Source: Heterobasidion occidentale | Lineage: Eukaryota; Basidiomycota; Agaricomycetes; Russulales; Bondarzewiaceae | DNA: 64,000 nucleotides | Assembly (NCBI GenBank): GCA_039111635.1 | Contig: JBCAQO010000004.1 | Location: forward strand, 2,852,001-2,916,000 | Direction: 5' to 3' | In this document: positions 36,554 to 48,062 of the stretch, one piece after another | Numbering within the stretch: position 1 is the first letter of the stretch | Layout of the letters: every line of letters starts with the position of its first letter | Notes under the pieces: generated by a model | The model's database searches: none | What the model saw: only the letters and a program-made list of their open reading frames with translations | What the model was told of the DNA's origin: nothing | Program-made: the position numbers and the translations under genes

Positions 36554-38695
36554 CTATTCCATATCCTGGGGCTGCTGGGCCCATCTCCTCGTCCACTCAA
36601 CGATAAACTTGGCCATCTCCGTCCCCTGTTTCTTCCTATCTTCGGCGTGCTGTCCGTTTCGTCTTTCCAACTTCCGCTTCGACCCTTTCTGCCACGCCTC
36701 CGCGACTTTACCTGCCCAATTACCTGCCTCGTACTCCTCGTGGTCCATCTCCACGCCCACGCCCTCGCGAGAAAGCAAGATGCGCAATCCGTGCTCCTCG
36801 ACGAAAAGAGGGCGGGAAACTATGTGGTTGGTAAGCTACCACACTCAGATCGATGGGAAAAGAAGGCAGGTACCGTAGACAAACGGGGTGCAGGACTCGA
36901 CGCACTCGGAGACCGTTCCATAACCCTTACGACCAAGAGCGTTCAGAGCGCATTGCGATACCAGGAGGAAGTACTCACCAGTTTCCCCAATAGAACGTCT
37001 CCGATTGCCATGAGGTCTGGCATATAGATGTTCTTTGGAGCGATGTAAAACCCCTCTGGCAGCTCGTCCTCTTCGCAGCCATCCCCAGGACCACTGACGA
37101 TGTTCGGCCCGGAGAGATCATCAGAATCTAGTGTTCGGCCACGGGCGTGCCAGCCCTTTGACTCTGACACGCCGCAGACAATCACGATCCAGGAGTCATC
37201 TGGAACGAACTGACCTTCCGGCTCTATGACCGCGGCATTTGACTGAAACCCGTCTTGCACGAGCGTAGGGGTTGGAGGAATCGTCTGGAACACAGGGGAA
37301 CTCGAGCTCGAGGCCATTGTCGCCTTGGACGCCGGAGAGGGTGCCCCAGGGATATAGATGTGCGAAGGGGTAGAAATGCGAGGAATGCGGAGCGGGTGGC
37401 GGGCAGCCGGGTGCTTCTTCCCAGTAAGATCCAGTGCAGTCAGAGATTGTCGGAGCGTGGTCGGGAAGCTGTCACCAGACGGTTGAGAATGGTTCTCCAT
37501 GCCGCTCGGGGTGATAGTCCCAGATCCTAATCTCGAGGAGGTTCTGCTATGACCAGGCCTGTTGATCACCTGGCCCCCGAAAGATACAACTAGAATCTTG
37601 GTGGTTGACGGGTCATGAAGTTGAGTCGGCACGCCAATGCAGTCAAGCACGCGGGAGCGACCAGCCGGAGTATAGATGTCGTGGCTCGGAAGGCGAACCA
37701 GCAATGGTGCAGAAAGAGCCGCACGAGCTTTTGGTTTGAACGCGATCGACGGAAAGGGTACTGACGGATGCAAGGTATATGCTGCAGGATCCTCTGTGAG
37801 ATGCGATATTATGGGTATATGGAAAGTTCCTGTTGCACTGTCTATCCAATCAGTTGCAGGTAGTTGAGGCTTAGTAGCGAAGGCAGGTATCGGAATTGCA
37901 CCAGGAAGCCGAAGCAAAAGGTCCGCGTGTCGGTATCCGTCATATATCTGAGAAACAAGAGGATCGAGTTCTTCTGCAGGGACCGGGATATCAGGTTCCG
38001 TTTCCATGTGTGAGGTAAGAGAGCCTGAGTGGTGTTGACGAGAGCGAGATTGGTCGACAAAAGAAGCAGACAGATAGCTGTAGACCGAGTCAAAGGTGAA
38101 GTTTGTAACCAAGATAGAAGGGAGCTGGGCTTTGTTTGCCGCCAAGCTACAGAGATCTAGGTCAGCCATCCCTCATCGCCACAATCAAATAGACGATTGA
38201 ACGCACAAGCCGAGGAAAGCAGCATCGCTCAAAACGCAGTCTGCCTTGATGTCCTGTAGCCACCTGCTCTCCTCATCTACCTTCTGGTCCTTCTGATCAA
38301 GAAACGATCGAAGAGCTCGAATGCTTTTCTGACGGTCTACGCGATACCTGGGATACCTTCAATCGTTCAACATCGCAGGGTCAGATTTAGACGAACTCAC
38401 GCCAGCGGCTGCACTATGACTGGATCGATTTCTGCATAGCGATAGAGCGCGCCAAGGGCAACGCTATCAGAGAATACGTGCTTCGGGGCGGATGACACTA
38501 TGTGCACTGTTGGTGGAGGATGCAGAGACAGAAGGTGTGATGTGAGCGCAGAGACGCGGGTAGCGTGCCCATAACCTTAGCGAAAGCTAGAGCATAAGCA
38601 ACGGCCAGCACGGTGGGGTCCTCATGCTTCAACAGTATGTGCGTACCATGGCCGGAGCAGTAGAACGCAAAGCTGTAGGCGCTATCAGACGGCAT
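36554..38695 (-). CDS. Glycosyltransferase-like protein, related to L-arabinokinase N-terminal domain
   Basis: Exons 38647-38695, 38401-38575, 38207-38347, 36979-38146, 36874-36925 and 36554-36819 give 616 residues in one clean frame. The N-terminus FAFYCSGHGYGHATRVSAL and HIVSSAPKHVF match a GT-B fold Rossmann half; PSILVTNFTFDSVYS, LLLRLPGAIPIPAF, KILVVSFGGQV, WIVIVCGVSES, YMPDLMAIGDVLLGKLGYGT and VSECVESCTPFVYV are the same ordered motifs found in the glycosyltransferase-like N-terminal part of plant L-arabinokinase. The GHMP kinase part is absent, and the protein ends in a basic helical tail. A Ser/Pro-rich insert of about 120 residues (around residues 330-450) interrupts the fold. The sugar substrate is unknown. 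It sits between the two MFS paralogues, on the opposite strand. Confidence 0.8.
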
Positions 38696-40755
38696 CCTGC
38701 CCTGGGTTCGGCGTTCACAATGCTGAAACAAGAGCGACTGGCGGCCTCCTCTCAAGCTGGCCCGGCGGCTGACATGTTCAATCGCTGCCACGATGACGTA
38801 TGTACATAGCGTGGCACCCTCTTTGGAAAGGCTCCGTGATAGTTGTCTCAATCAATCCTCCGTTGCGAGTCAATTCCCTCAGATACCCCTTTTTCAATGT
38901 TATGACATGCACTTCATCGTGGGAGGCTTCATTTACCAGCGTTTACCCTAAATAGCGTGGACCTGAGCAGCCTAGTATGAGCCTATCCCCAGAGATCAGC
39001 AGATCTATCAACAACCAACGTCATTCGAATTCGTAGAAAGTTTAGAAGTCTTCCATTGGTTCAAAAAGAAAAGAGTCAGACCTTGTAAGAATGAGTCACG
39101 CGCAGAAAGTATAAGCCGAGGTGTCTTGAGAACGCTTCAATCGAGTTTTCTTGCTGTGATCTTCTGCCCTTATGGGTCAGTGCTCTTACCGTGCAGAGTC
39201 AGCATAGAACAGAACACGCCAGGCCGCAGTGCCTGGTTGGCCACGCTTCGATCTCTGCAGGCGCCGTTCGCATCGGAGGTAGGCTTGTCCGTTTGCCTTG
39301 CGTGCGGTAGATACGGACATAGTAAGCCCGACGCAACAAGAGAGCGCTGGAATCGCAAAGGAGGATGCAGAGAGCCAAGACAAGCGAGTCGAGAGGGTTC
39401 TAGAGCTCATTCTTGATCGAGTACAACGGCAGACCTGTAGCAGATCGTCGTCCGACGCGAGAGCAGAGCAATACGTGTTCGAGCATGACAGGTGAACCAC
39501 GGAGATGAGGTGGTGCGAGCGGCAGCTACTGCCAGGGAAAGCATGCACCTAGTAGATCTAGCGCTGAATATGCCAGATGGAGTTGAGTATGTCCGGACCC
39601 AGGTATATCATTTCCATTGCTAGCAATCATGATATTATGGCACCGAGCACATCGAAGGGTTGCTTCGAGCGGATCCACTCCATGATGGTGAGAGAAAAAA
39701 ATTCAGTCGCTGGCTCTGCATGGTACGTGGCAAGCCCCACCCTTGTAGAAATGTACAAGTTTACTCAAACCTCGTACCTACTGGTATAAGAATCGAAGAC
39801 TCCGTTCAAACTAGTCAGTTTGGGATCAAAAGCGGCTTGGCACTGCATTGTTATTGTTCAGGGTGTTCAGAGTGATGGATGACGTCCTGTGGGTAAAATG
39901 AGAGAGAATGGAGGACAGGAAGAAATGGAGACGAATGCTTCGTTGGCTCTGGCGCTGAGGCGTGAGATTCACCGGTGTCTGCCGAGATGGCTGCCGCGGC
40001 TTTGATTGACTCGGAATTTTTCGTGAATTCCGGTTTGACCTCAACTAGGTTTATCATTCAACCATAGAGCTACTTATCGGTCAACCACAAAAGAAACACG
40101 CTGCCTTTCGTCGGCTGGTGCATGGAGTATGGAGTGCGCCACAAGCGCTTGTCGGTCACTGCATAGACGCCGACTGGCCGCGCATGAGCGACGGGAGCTG
40201 ATCGCGCTCCCTTCAGATCTTCCGCGGCTAAGGCGACCACATCTTGGCCAGCGCTCACAGCATGGGGTAAACAGACGCCGAAGCTCACTGTTTGCTATCC
40301 CTTGTTCCTGCTCGCCATCAATGATCAACCCTAGGCTTGCAGAATAGATGCGGCGTACTCATAGCTATGTCGTATTCGCCGTTGCTAAATCCTGGTCCTA
40401 AGGGTTTGACCAAGCGGCTATCTTCTGCACGCACCTTGTCCGTCGTGTCAGACGAGCCGCCCCATCAGATATTGACGCGCCCTTTTTTGACGCCCTAGTA
40501 TCTCAAGTTATCGGTAGCGCTCGCCGCGAACGGTGCGTTCCTTTCCCTGCAAAGGATGGAAGCACAAAGGAACGGACCAAGCTTCTGTCATCGGTTATCG
40601 TACCCACAGGTTGCGTCAAATGCTATGGAATCCAGTAGCCCGTTTGAGTCACTGGCGCTGCCGGGACTCGTGGAGGCTGGCGCCCAGGTAACAACGCGCG
40701 AGCGTATAAAGCCCACAGGGTCTCCCCCTTTTACTCCAGTGCACCTCGACCTCTC
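38696..40755. other. Long intergenic region upstream of the second MFS gene
   Basis: Two kilobases with only short ORFs on both strands, none recognisable. It separates the starts of the glycosyltransferase-like gene and MFS copy 2. A TATA box lies near its right end (40705-40710). Confidence 0.5.
40705..40710 (+). promoter_or_regulatory. TATA box of MFS copy 2
   Basis: TATAAA 46-51 bases upstream of the start codon at 40756. Position and sequence fit a core promoter, although the 5' leader would be short. Confidence 0.45.
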
Positions 40756-42739
40756 ATGGATTTCTTCACGGAAAAAGCCCACTCCGATGACGGTAGTATT
40801 GCCATTCACTCTTCACACGATGTTGATCATGAAATCAGCGAAGACTATCCTATGGGCCGTTGGCGTGCATGGAGCACCGGTGCGCTCTTTAGTTCGCTTC
40901 TCGTGTTTCACATTATACTGAGTCAATCTCGTTAGTTCTGGGTGCTTGGCTCATAGTCTCTTGTTCTATCGGCATGGTATGATACACGCTCGTCCAAGTA
41001 AACTCGACGCCGCTGATCGCTATTCATTAGACCTCTGCCTTCGGCGTCTTTCAAGACTTCTACACGACCACTTGGCTGAACAACCATTCGGCCTCAGCCA
41101 TCAGTTGGGTGGGAGGAGGTGACTGGCCTTCCGTGTCATGCCACGCATCACACTCATTACGACGTTCTCTCTAATAGTCCAGATATTCCTTGAACTTATT
41201 CTAGGGCCCATAGGTGGAAAATTGTGCGTCATTCTTCCAATATCTGTCTTACTGCCCTATCTGAGCCGGCTACTATTGATTACAGGTTCGACATGGGTTA
41301 CATCCGTACAGCAAACATTGCCGGATGCACTTTGTTCACCTTTAGGTAGGATCCACTTCGATCGCGGATCATGCGCGTCTAAACACTCACGGGTATCAAT
41401 AGCTTCTTTATGCTTTCCTTGGCACAGCCCCATCAATACTATCAAGTGAGATTATAATTCATATGAGTATAAGCGCCCGTTTTGACGCTCGTCATCTCAG
41501 GTGTTCTTGGCCCAAGGAATAGGCATGGGAGCTGGCATCGGCTTGCTCTACATCCCTGCGTCTACTGTAGTCTTCCATCATTTCAAGTCAAAGCGTGCAT
41601 TCGCAACAGTACGTTTGTATATTGTTCCTTGAATCATCAGGTTTATTCATACTTTCCATATCATAGGGTCTTGTGGACTCCGGTGCATCCGTTGGAGGCA
41701 TATTTCTGTCCAGTACGTCAGGCTCCCAGAATTTGCTTCATTTTACTAATTTTCCCCAAGTCCTGCTCAATCGCCTGATCCACGGCTCCGTTGGTTTTGT
41801 GTGGGGAACACGCATCGCAGCTTTCATTACCCTCTTCTGCTTCATCCTCGGCAATCTCCTCATTTACGTTCCGCCGATCAAGAAGACCGTCGATGGAACC
41901 AAAACAACCTTCACGGACGCGCCGTACATCCTAACCGTCGCCTGGGGCTTCGCGGCGTCGCTGGGGATGTACTTCCCGGCCTTTTACGTTCAGCTGTTCG
42001 CACGCATGCACGGGATAAGCAGCGGTCTTGCGTTCTACTCTCTTGCCATCATGAATGCGGCGAGCGTCTTTGGCCGCGTCGCTCCAAGTTGGTTGGCGGA
42101 TAGGTGGGGCCTGCTTGAGGTGTTTGTGCCATGCACGACATTGGGCGGTGAGCGACCTTACTACAGCGATTTTGGCCCATGGCTGACATGTCTTCTGCTC
42201 GCAAGGCCTTGTGGGATTTGCCATGCTAGGCAGCACAACGCCGGCTGGTCTCGTTCTCTTCGTTATCTTGTCAGTCTACTTTGAGCTCTCCAAGACGGTC
42301 TTTTGTTGACACCTTTCTTCAGCTATGGTTTCTTCTTTGGCGCCAGTGTAGCGTTGTATCTTCCGATCATAGACTCTCTGACGCCCGCAGGCGCAAACAA
42401 GGGGTACGTCGTCCCCCGAGAGGCCGCTCATCATCGAGCTCACTCATTTCTGACTTGTGCAGAAAACGAATGGGATTCGCGATAGTCCCTGTGGGTGTTG
42501 CGTGCCTCGTCGGTCCTCCGATATCTGGGGCTATCCTGGGCAGCAGCTACGCGTGGTGGAAGGGCGTGGTCTTCGCTTCCGTGAGTTTCGATGACGACAC
42601 TATTTTACTTGTTTTGCTCACTGTATCTCGCGCACAGGTGACCGACACCGTACCATGCGTGTTCTTGGCCGCGGCTCTGTATATCCTTCGGCGCAATGCT
42701 AGGGCGAAGGCTAAGGTGCAACCCTCAACTGGGGCTTGA
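40756..42739 (+). CDS. MFS transporter, monocarboxylate (MCT) type, copy 2
   Basis: Paralogue of the carrier at 34068-36138. First exon 40756-40879 (start MDFFTEKAHSDD, ending YPMGRWRAWST), followed by about 13 short exons in the same arrangement as copy 1. Motifs: TSAFGVFQDFYTTTWL, GPIGGKLFDMGYI, AQGIGMGAGIGLLYIPAST, GLVDSGASVGGIFLS, GMYFPAFYVQLFARMHGI and NKGKRMGFAIVPVGVACLVG. I found no frame break when joining exons at GT..AG sites. The length should be about 440-450 residues. The N- and C-terminal tails differ most from copy 1, which suggests different regulation or partners rather than a recent duplicate. Substrate unknown; a carboxylate or sugar-acid is only a guess from family membership. 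Confidence 0.88.
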
Positions 42740-43036
42740 AGCTTTGAAAAAGTAATGATCGTAATGTAGTACGACGTGACGACCCTTCCATGACTTGCAT
42801 CTTACACTCCTATACCTGCATATTTATGTAAATCTAATGTATCATGTCCGAATTGTCTGTTTAGAATGTGGAGATTCGTGTGCTCGAAGCGTGGCGCCTG
42901 AATGGGAAGAGTGCGAGAGCAGCAACGTGGCTTAATGTGTCTTGGAGCCTTGTTGTCTTTTGCTCTCCGCATCTGCTACAGAGACGAGCGACGTCCGAGG
43001 ACGGACTATCAGCGCCGAGCGTGAAGCGCTCATGCA

Positions 43037-45100
43037 TCAACGGATCGACTGAGATTCGGATGGAAGCGGCGGGAACGAGAAGGGTCTGTCGGCGGCCTCT
43101 TCGTCTTCTTCCGTCCACTTCTTCGAAAACTGGTGCTCGAATACGTCTGGCTCTGCGTTCGCGCGGGCCATATGCATGTCGGCATCAACTAGACACAACG
43201 AAAGGTTCAAGCGTCAATGCGAACGTCTGGTGAGCTGATCGAGGAGGGCGGGGCGTACGGTAGTCCATTAGGCCCTTTCCGAAGTTGGTGCGGCAGGCTA
43301 GGCCAAAGACCATGCTGAGGATCATGAAAATGAAGGACGCGACCGTGACGGAGCCAAAAAATGGCCAGTCCACGAAGGTGAAGCGATAGATCATAGAATA
43401 GAACATGACGGACCACCCCGCGATGAGCAGGCTGCCGACGAGCAAAAACGCGATCATCATGGGTTTTTTCTCACGCCGAGCGGAGAACCAGCCCTGAACC
43501 GCACAGCAACGCTGCAGTGAGCGATGGAATTGAAACGTGAGGAATGGACTCCACCATCGTGATCCACGGAATTAGCAGCTGCATCGCGATGAGCAACAAC
43601 AGTAGCTGTCGAGCGAAGAGCAGGTACGCACCACTGTTGAAGAAATGAATATAGCCATGTAGGACCTCGTGTGCCAGGACAGATCGCGGATGGGTCCGTT
43701 CATGAGTTGGTCGATCCAGAGGCCCATGGCCACAACGAGAAGAAACAATGAGAGTTGCAGGCACACAAGCACCGCGACGAGGTACTGTCATGATAGATCC
43801 TGTAGCATTAGTGATATGTATACACAGATCTCCATCTGAAACAAGGATCGCACCACATAGCTTTTGATGATATCCGTGGGAGGTCCCACGTAGCTGAACG
43901 TCTTGGTGCTGTACAGCTGAGCGAGAATCAGATGCGCCACGGAATCAATAGACAACATCAAGCCGATACCTTCAAAAGCCTCAATGATAGGCATCCCAAC
44001 AGGACCAGGGCTACCACGTTGAACACGAGGTTAGGAATCTGAAACAGAGGACACAGCAAGCACGCGGTGTCGGCAAGCTGCAGCCAAACGAAAACGCGAA
44101 AAATATCGCTTGCCTGGATTATCACGCGGATTCTGAGATAGTCGGAGAACATATCAAAGTGGCAAGGGCTGTCGGTGGAGCCTATGAGAACGCGCAGCCT
44201 AGTCGCCATCATGGTGGTCCGCCGTATGGAATACGCGGACATGATGGTGATGAGCACCCGGGAGAACATAAGAGCTATACTACGCGGATGTAAACCTCGC
44301 GTTCCGAGTGAGGAAAAGCCGATACATGCATGTGAGGGATTGATTCGCAAGCAAGCTACGAAAGACAGAACGACCGAGTGAGCACAAAGGACATCCACGC
44401 TTTTCGGGGAGCTCACTATGCAAAGGCACAGGCACAGGAGCCAGAACTGCGCGGCCAGCTGCACCAGCTTTTCCTTACTGAACTCTTCGAACCTATCCAG
44501 CAAAATTTCGAGATGAATGGGCCGCCAAAGGCCAGGAGTCGGACACGCACTTTTGCTTCGGATAGAGAAGGGTCTCGACGCAGGTTTGGCTGAGCTCTAC
44601 CTGCGCAGCAGACGCGGTCACGATCACGTCTCCATTCGTGCCGTTCTGGACGGTGAGGTCGCCAACAGGTAGACCCTGCTCCGACATCCAGTTGATCTGC
44701 TCCTGTGAAAGCTTCAGTCCCATGCCAGCGAGAGAGAACAGATCCTGATCCACACCGAACCATGCTCCTGCGCGGCCTGGTGTCTGCCTCGCGATGACAC
44801 AGACGAGTGACTCACAGAGACCTCGCTCGCATGTGCGTGGCGGAATAAAGGCATGCAGTCTGCAGCACCGCTCGCGCTCACGTTCGTGCACATCTCGAGG
44901 CTGTAGTCGCCCGTGTACTGCACGAACGTCGTGCTCCCCAGACCCGCGGCGCCCGTGATCTCCGCGACCACGGCATACCAGTTGTCGTCGAACGTGTACA
45001 GCGCCGCCTGCGTGCTGCTCTGCAAGAAACAAAAGACGACCGAAAAGAGGAAAAAGAGTGTCGTCACGCGGTTGAGCGTGATTCTCAGATACTGCGCCAC
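43037..45100 (-). CDS. Polytopic membrane protein, unrecognised
   Basis: A conserved-looking multi-exon gene of no family known to me. It starts MAQYLRITLNRV followed by a membrane helix (FFLFSVVFCFL), then a luminal or extracellular domain of about 140 residues with paired cysteines (MCTNVS, ADCMP, QTCVE) and potential N-glycosylation sites. About seven membrane helices follow, among them QLAAQFWLLCLCLC, VFNVVALVLLGCL, LVCLQLSLFLLVVAMG and MIAFLLVGSLLIAGW. The C-terminal tail is charged (KKWTEEDEEAADRP) and stops at 43037-43039. Most introns are near 50 nt with clean GT..AG ends. The first would be only 32 nt (44784-44815), so an assembly indel or another structure is possible there. Layout resembles a receptor or channel, but that is only analogy. 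Confidence 0.6.
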
Positions 45101-46153
45101 GACAATGTTCGGTTTAGTCCAGTTCGTCGAGGGAACGGCTCAACCGTGTACGAAAAGGGGAGATGGAGAGCGCGCTCACCGCTGTTTTAAGCCAGGTCCA
45201 TAATCTGTGTGAAAGAGTATCCATGAAACGGGCCCCAAGAAAACGTGCACTCGACAGTCCAGCTGGATCTAAAATTCCTTATGCGCGAACCAGCGCGATC
45301 AGCAATCCCGACAAAGACGGGTGGTAGAGGGGCGGACGTAGAGAGCGGGCAGATTCTTCGAGCAACGTCGCACGCGCCTTAAGTACACGCGTGATCGCGA
45401 AGCCCGCAACGCGATCTGTTCTGACTGCAAACAGCAGCCCAGACGCGAGCTACGATCACCTACGATCACCCGCGCGGTCAGCAGTCGGCGAGCAGTATCC
45501 ACGGCCGCGCCAGCCCACGGTTCCATTGAGTCGCCGAAGATGAAGGGGCTTCCCAGGCTACATGAAGTGCGACGCCCGAGGTGTCCGCCCGAGACAGCGA
45601 GACAGCGAGCAGCTATGACCTGAGCGGAGTTGCCTGAGGCTGTTTCAGATGAATGCGTGTGCCAGTGTGGCGATGTCCAGGTCAGAAGCTAGACGATGTG
45701 TACTTCTGATAGATGAACGCCGAGCGAGCATCATTCGCTTTGTCAATATCAAAACGCGATGCAGCGCCTTAGCCTCCCGCAATGGCGTCGGGAGGACGAG
45801 GGACTATAGCGAAGGGACGGCAGACAAGAGAGGTGCTCAGTTCAGTGCATGAGGTCGAAAAGGAAAAGGCAAAGCTTAACTAGTAAGTCGGGGTCGGCAG
45901 GAGTACGCATCGCGTTTCCCAGTGCAGGCTAGATCAATCAACTCCCAGATCAAGCGTGACAGAGGAGCGCTGAGAACACACGAGCGCTTAGATCAAGAGC
46001 TGAGCGTTAAGATGGCGACATTCGTGTCACAGACGACCAAGTATGTTCTCCATCCTGGAACATCAGAAATCTGGATATATAGTATATCGGATCCCAAACC
46101 CCATAGTACTTACAAAAAGAAACCAAGAAAAACCCTGTGCACAGGTCACGCAC
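45101..46153. other. Intergenic upstream of the polytopic membrane gene
   Basis: Holds the promoter of the membrane protein gene and the 3' flank of the PEX26-like gene. Two adjacent copies of CTACGATCAC occur near 45450. No gene recognised. Confidence 0.45.
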
Positions 46154-47712
46154 TCACACCAAGCCTCTCCCGCCCATCTTGACGGTATCGCCGACGGCTC
46201 TCACCGCCTCTTCCCACACGCGCCTCCACACGCCCCCTTTCTGTACATCTCCCAGCCGTCTCCGCACGTCCTCGGCGACGCGGCTGCCGTTGCCCGCGGC
46301 CCCGGCAAAAGCCAATCGCTTCCGGCGGATGCGCAGGAGCAGCGACAGCGCGGGGAGCAGCACGAACAGCACGAATAGGGCGATGAACTTGGGCGCGGCG
46401 AATCCGCGATCGAGGTAGGGTCGCAACGCTGCACGGAGGAGGGTGAAGACGCTTGGTGAGGTGCCGAGCGTAGAGGTGGAGGATACCGCGGGCGCGGAGC
46501 CGTTGAGCGTGGAGACGAGCGCGTGGCCGTTGGGGAGGCCGCTGCTTGTGCTAGAGCTCGAGGAGGCATGCGCGCGCTCGCGAAATTTGGCGACGGGACG
46601 GGTCGCGCCAGGGGCGGGTGTAGCTGTGCGGGAGGAAGCGGCGGAGGAGGCAGCGGATGATTGTGTCCCGCGTGTGGAGGAAAGGGGGGTCAATCCGTTG
46701 ATTGGGGTAGAGCGGCGGGGTTTTGAAGGGACCGCGGTGCGAGTAGATGTGGAAGAGGACTGAGAGGACGTAGAGGGGGCAGGGGATGGACTGCGTGAAG
46801 GGCGCGGTGTTATGTCCGATGGTGTGGGAAGAGCTGCCGCTGCGGAGGTAGTTGATTGTGAACTGGACGAAGAAGGAATGGCTGTTCGTGACCTAGAGAC
46901 GGCGAAAAATTGGGCGCGTAGGGATGAGAGCGTATCTACCATGTTCTACAGAATGATGAGTGGGATGCTAGTGTTAGCGATTCAATACGTACTTGTCTTC
47001 GTGAAGGCTCTAGTTCGGTCTCGTATTCCAAGAATTCCAAGGCATAGTCCCATTCTTCAAGCATAGGTAACACGTTGAGGCAATACACGTCCAGCACTTT
47101 CTCATAACCGTCTGGACTCTGACGATTCATGTTCTCGGCGCCTGCATACATAGCACTGTGGCCCCTCCGCGCAAGCCACTCTTCAATGATTGCACGTCCT
47201 ACTGCCGGGCAATCTGTCTTCATGCTCGCGAGTGCGAGTGTGACGAGGACTTGGGACGGCAAGAACGCGGCATCGGGTTTCTTTGTAGGAGTAAACATTT
47301 GCAACGAGCGCGCATGCAGGGCCGATATGAGCGACTGTGCAGACAGCATAGCATTTGATCTCAAAGAGGGCGGAGTGGTAGCGGAGTCCGTCGGCGGGGA
47401 TGTGTAGACGGTGACTTCGAGCGTGATTCGCAGAATGTCCCATTTGCGGCGTTGATCTGCGAGCGAATCCTGGTGTAATTTTGGAGGAGGCAGAATGGCG
47501 AAGGCGGACTCCGAGAGGGAGTGGGTGAGGGAGACGTCACGATGGAGGAAAGCGCGCGCTGCACGGTTGTATAGCGAACGGAGCGTTGAGGATATCGAGG
47601 TTTGCTGTTCCCGCACGTCGGTGGCCATGACTTTAGACGCTGCGGAGGACGCCCTGAGAGGAATAATGTGTGTTTCCGAGTAGGATTCTGTTGTGAGTGT
47701 CGCGGTTGGCAT
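46154..47712 (-). CDS. PEX26-like tail-anchored protein
   Basis: Two exons, 46993-47712 and 46154-46945, with a 47-nt intron; 503 residues, frame intact. The first 240 residues are helical with the pattern of a TPR-like repeat domain (LYNRAARAFLHRDVSLTHSL, RRKWDILRITLEVTVYTSPP, SMKTDCPAVGRAIIEEWLA). A Ser/Thr/Pro-rich linker of about 150 residues follows, then one membrane helix (FIALFVLFVLLPALSLLL) and a basic tail of about 60 residues. This layout fits fungal Pex26, which recruits the Pex1-Pex6 ATPases to the peroxisome membrane. The assignment rests on architecture and on partial resemblance to fungal Pex26 proteins, so treat it as tentative. Confidence 0.5.
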
Positions 47713-48062
47713 GATGGGTGAGGAGGACTAAGGTGCGCCCATAGATTCAATGCTCCGTCCCCACAGGAACTCGACACAACGGCACAGCTGGAGAGCCGAC
47801 CTCATTTCACGTGCCCTCCCTCGCCGTCCCTGGCTCGTGGTCCGTGGTCCGGTCCGACCTCGCACGTGCCCCTCTTCTCAAGAAAGTTATTTTGAAGGCA
47901 AGCGTTCCCTGGCTTGCTGCTAATTGCTTTTTTGCTGCGACATACCCTCCGCCTCGGCACACACAAGAGGGAATCACGCAGGGCGAGGGCATCCCATAGA
48001 CTCCTGGAGAAATTATTCCGCTCTTCAAATTTTAGGACAGCCCCGATAGGGCACACTCAGTC
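47713..48062. promoter_or_regulatory. Divergent promoter of the PEX26-like gene and PWP1, two E-boxes
   Basis: The 350 bases between the two start codons contain CACGTG at 47808-47813 and 47863-47868, 55 bases apart. Two perfect bHLH-type cores in such a short space are more than chance would usually give. The factor and its target are unknown. Confidence 0.4.
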
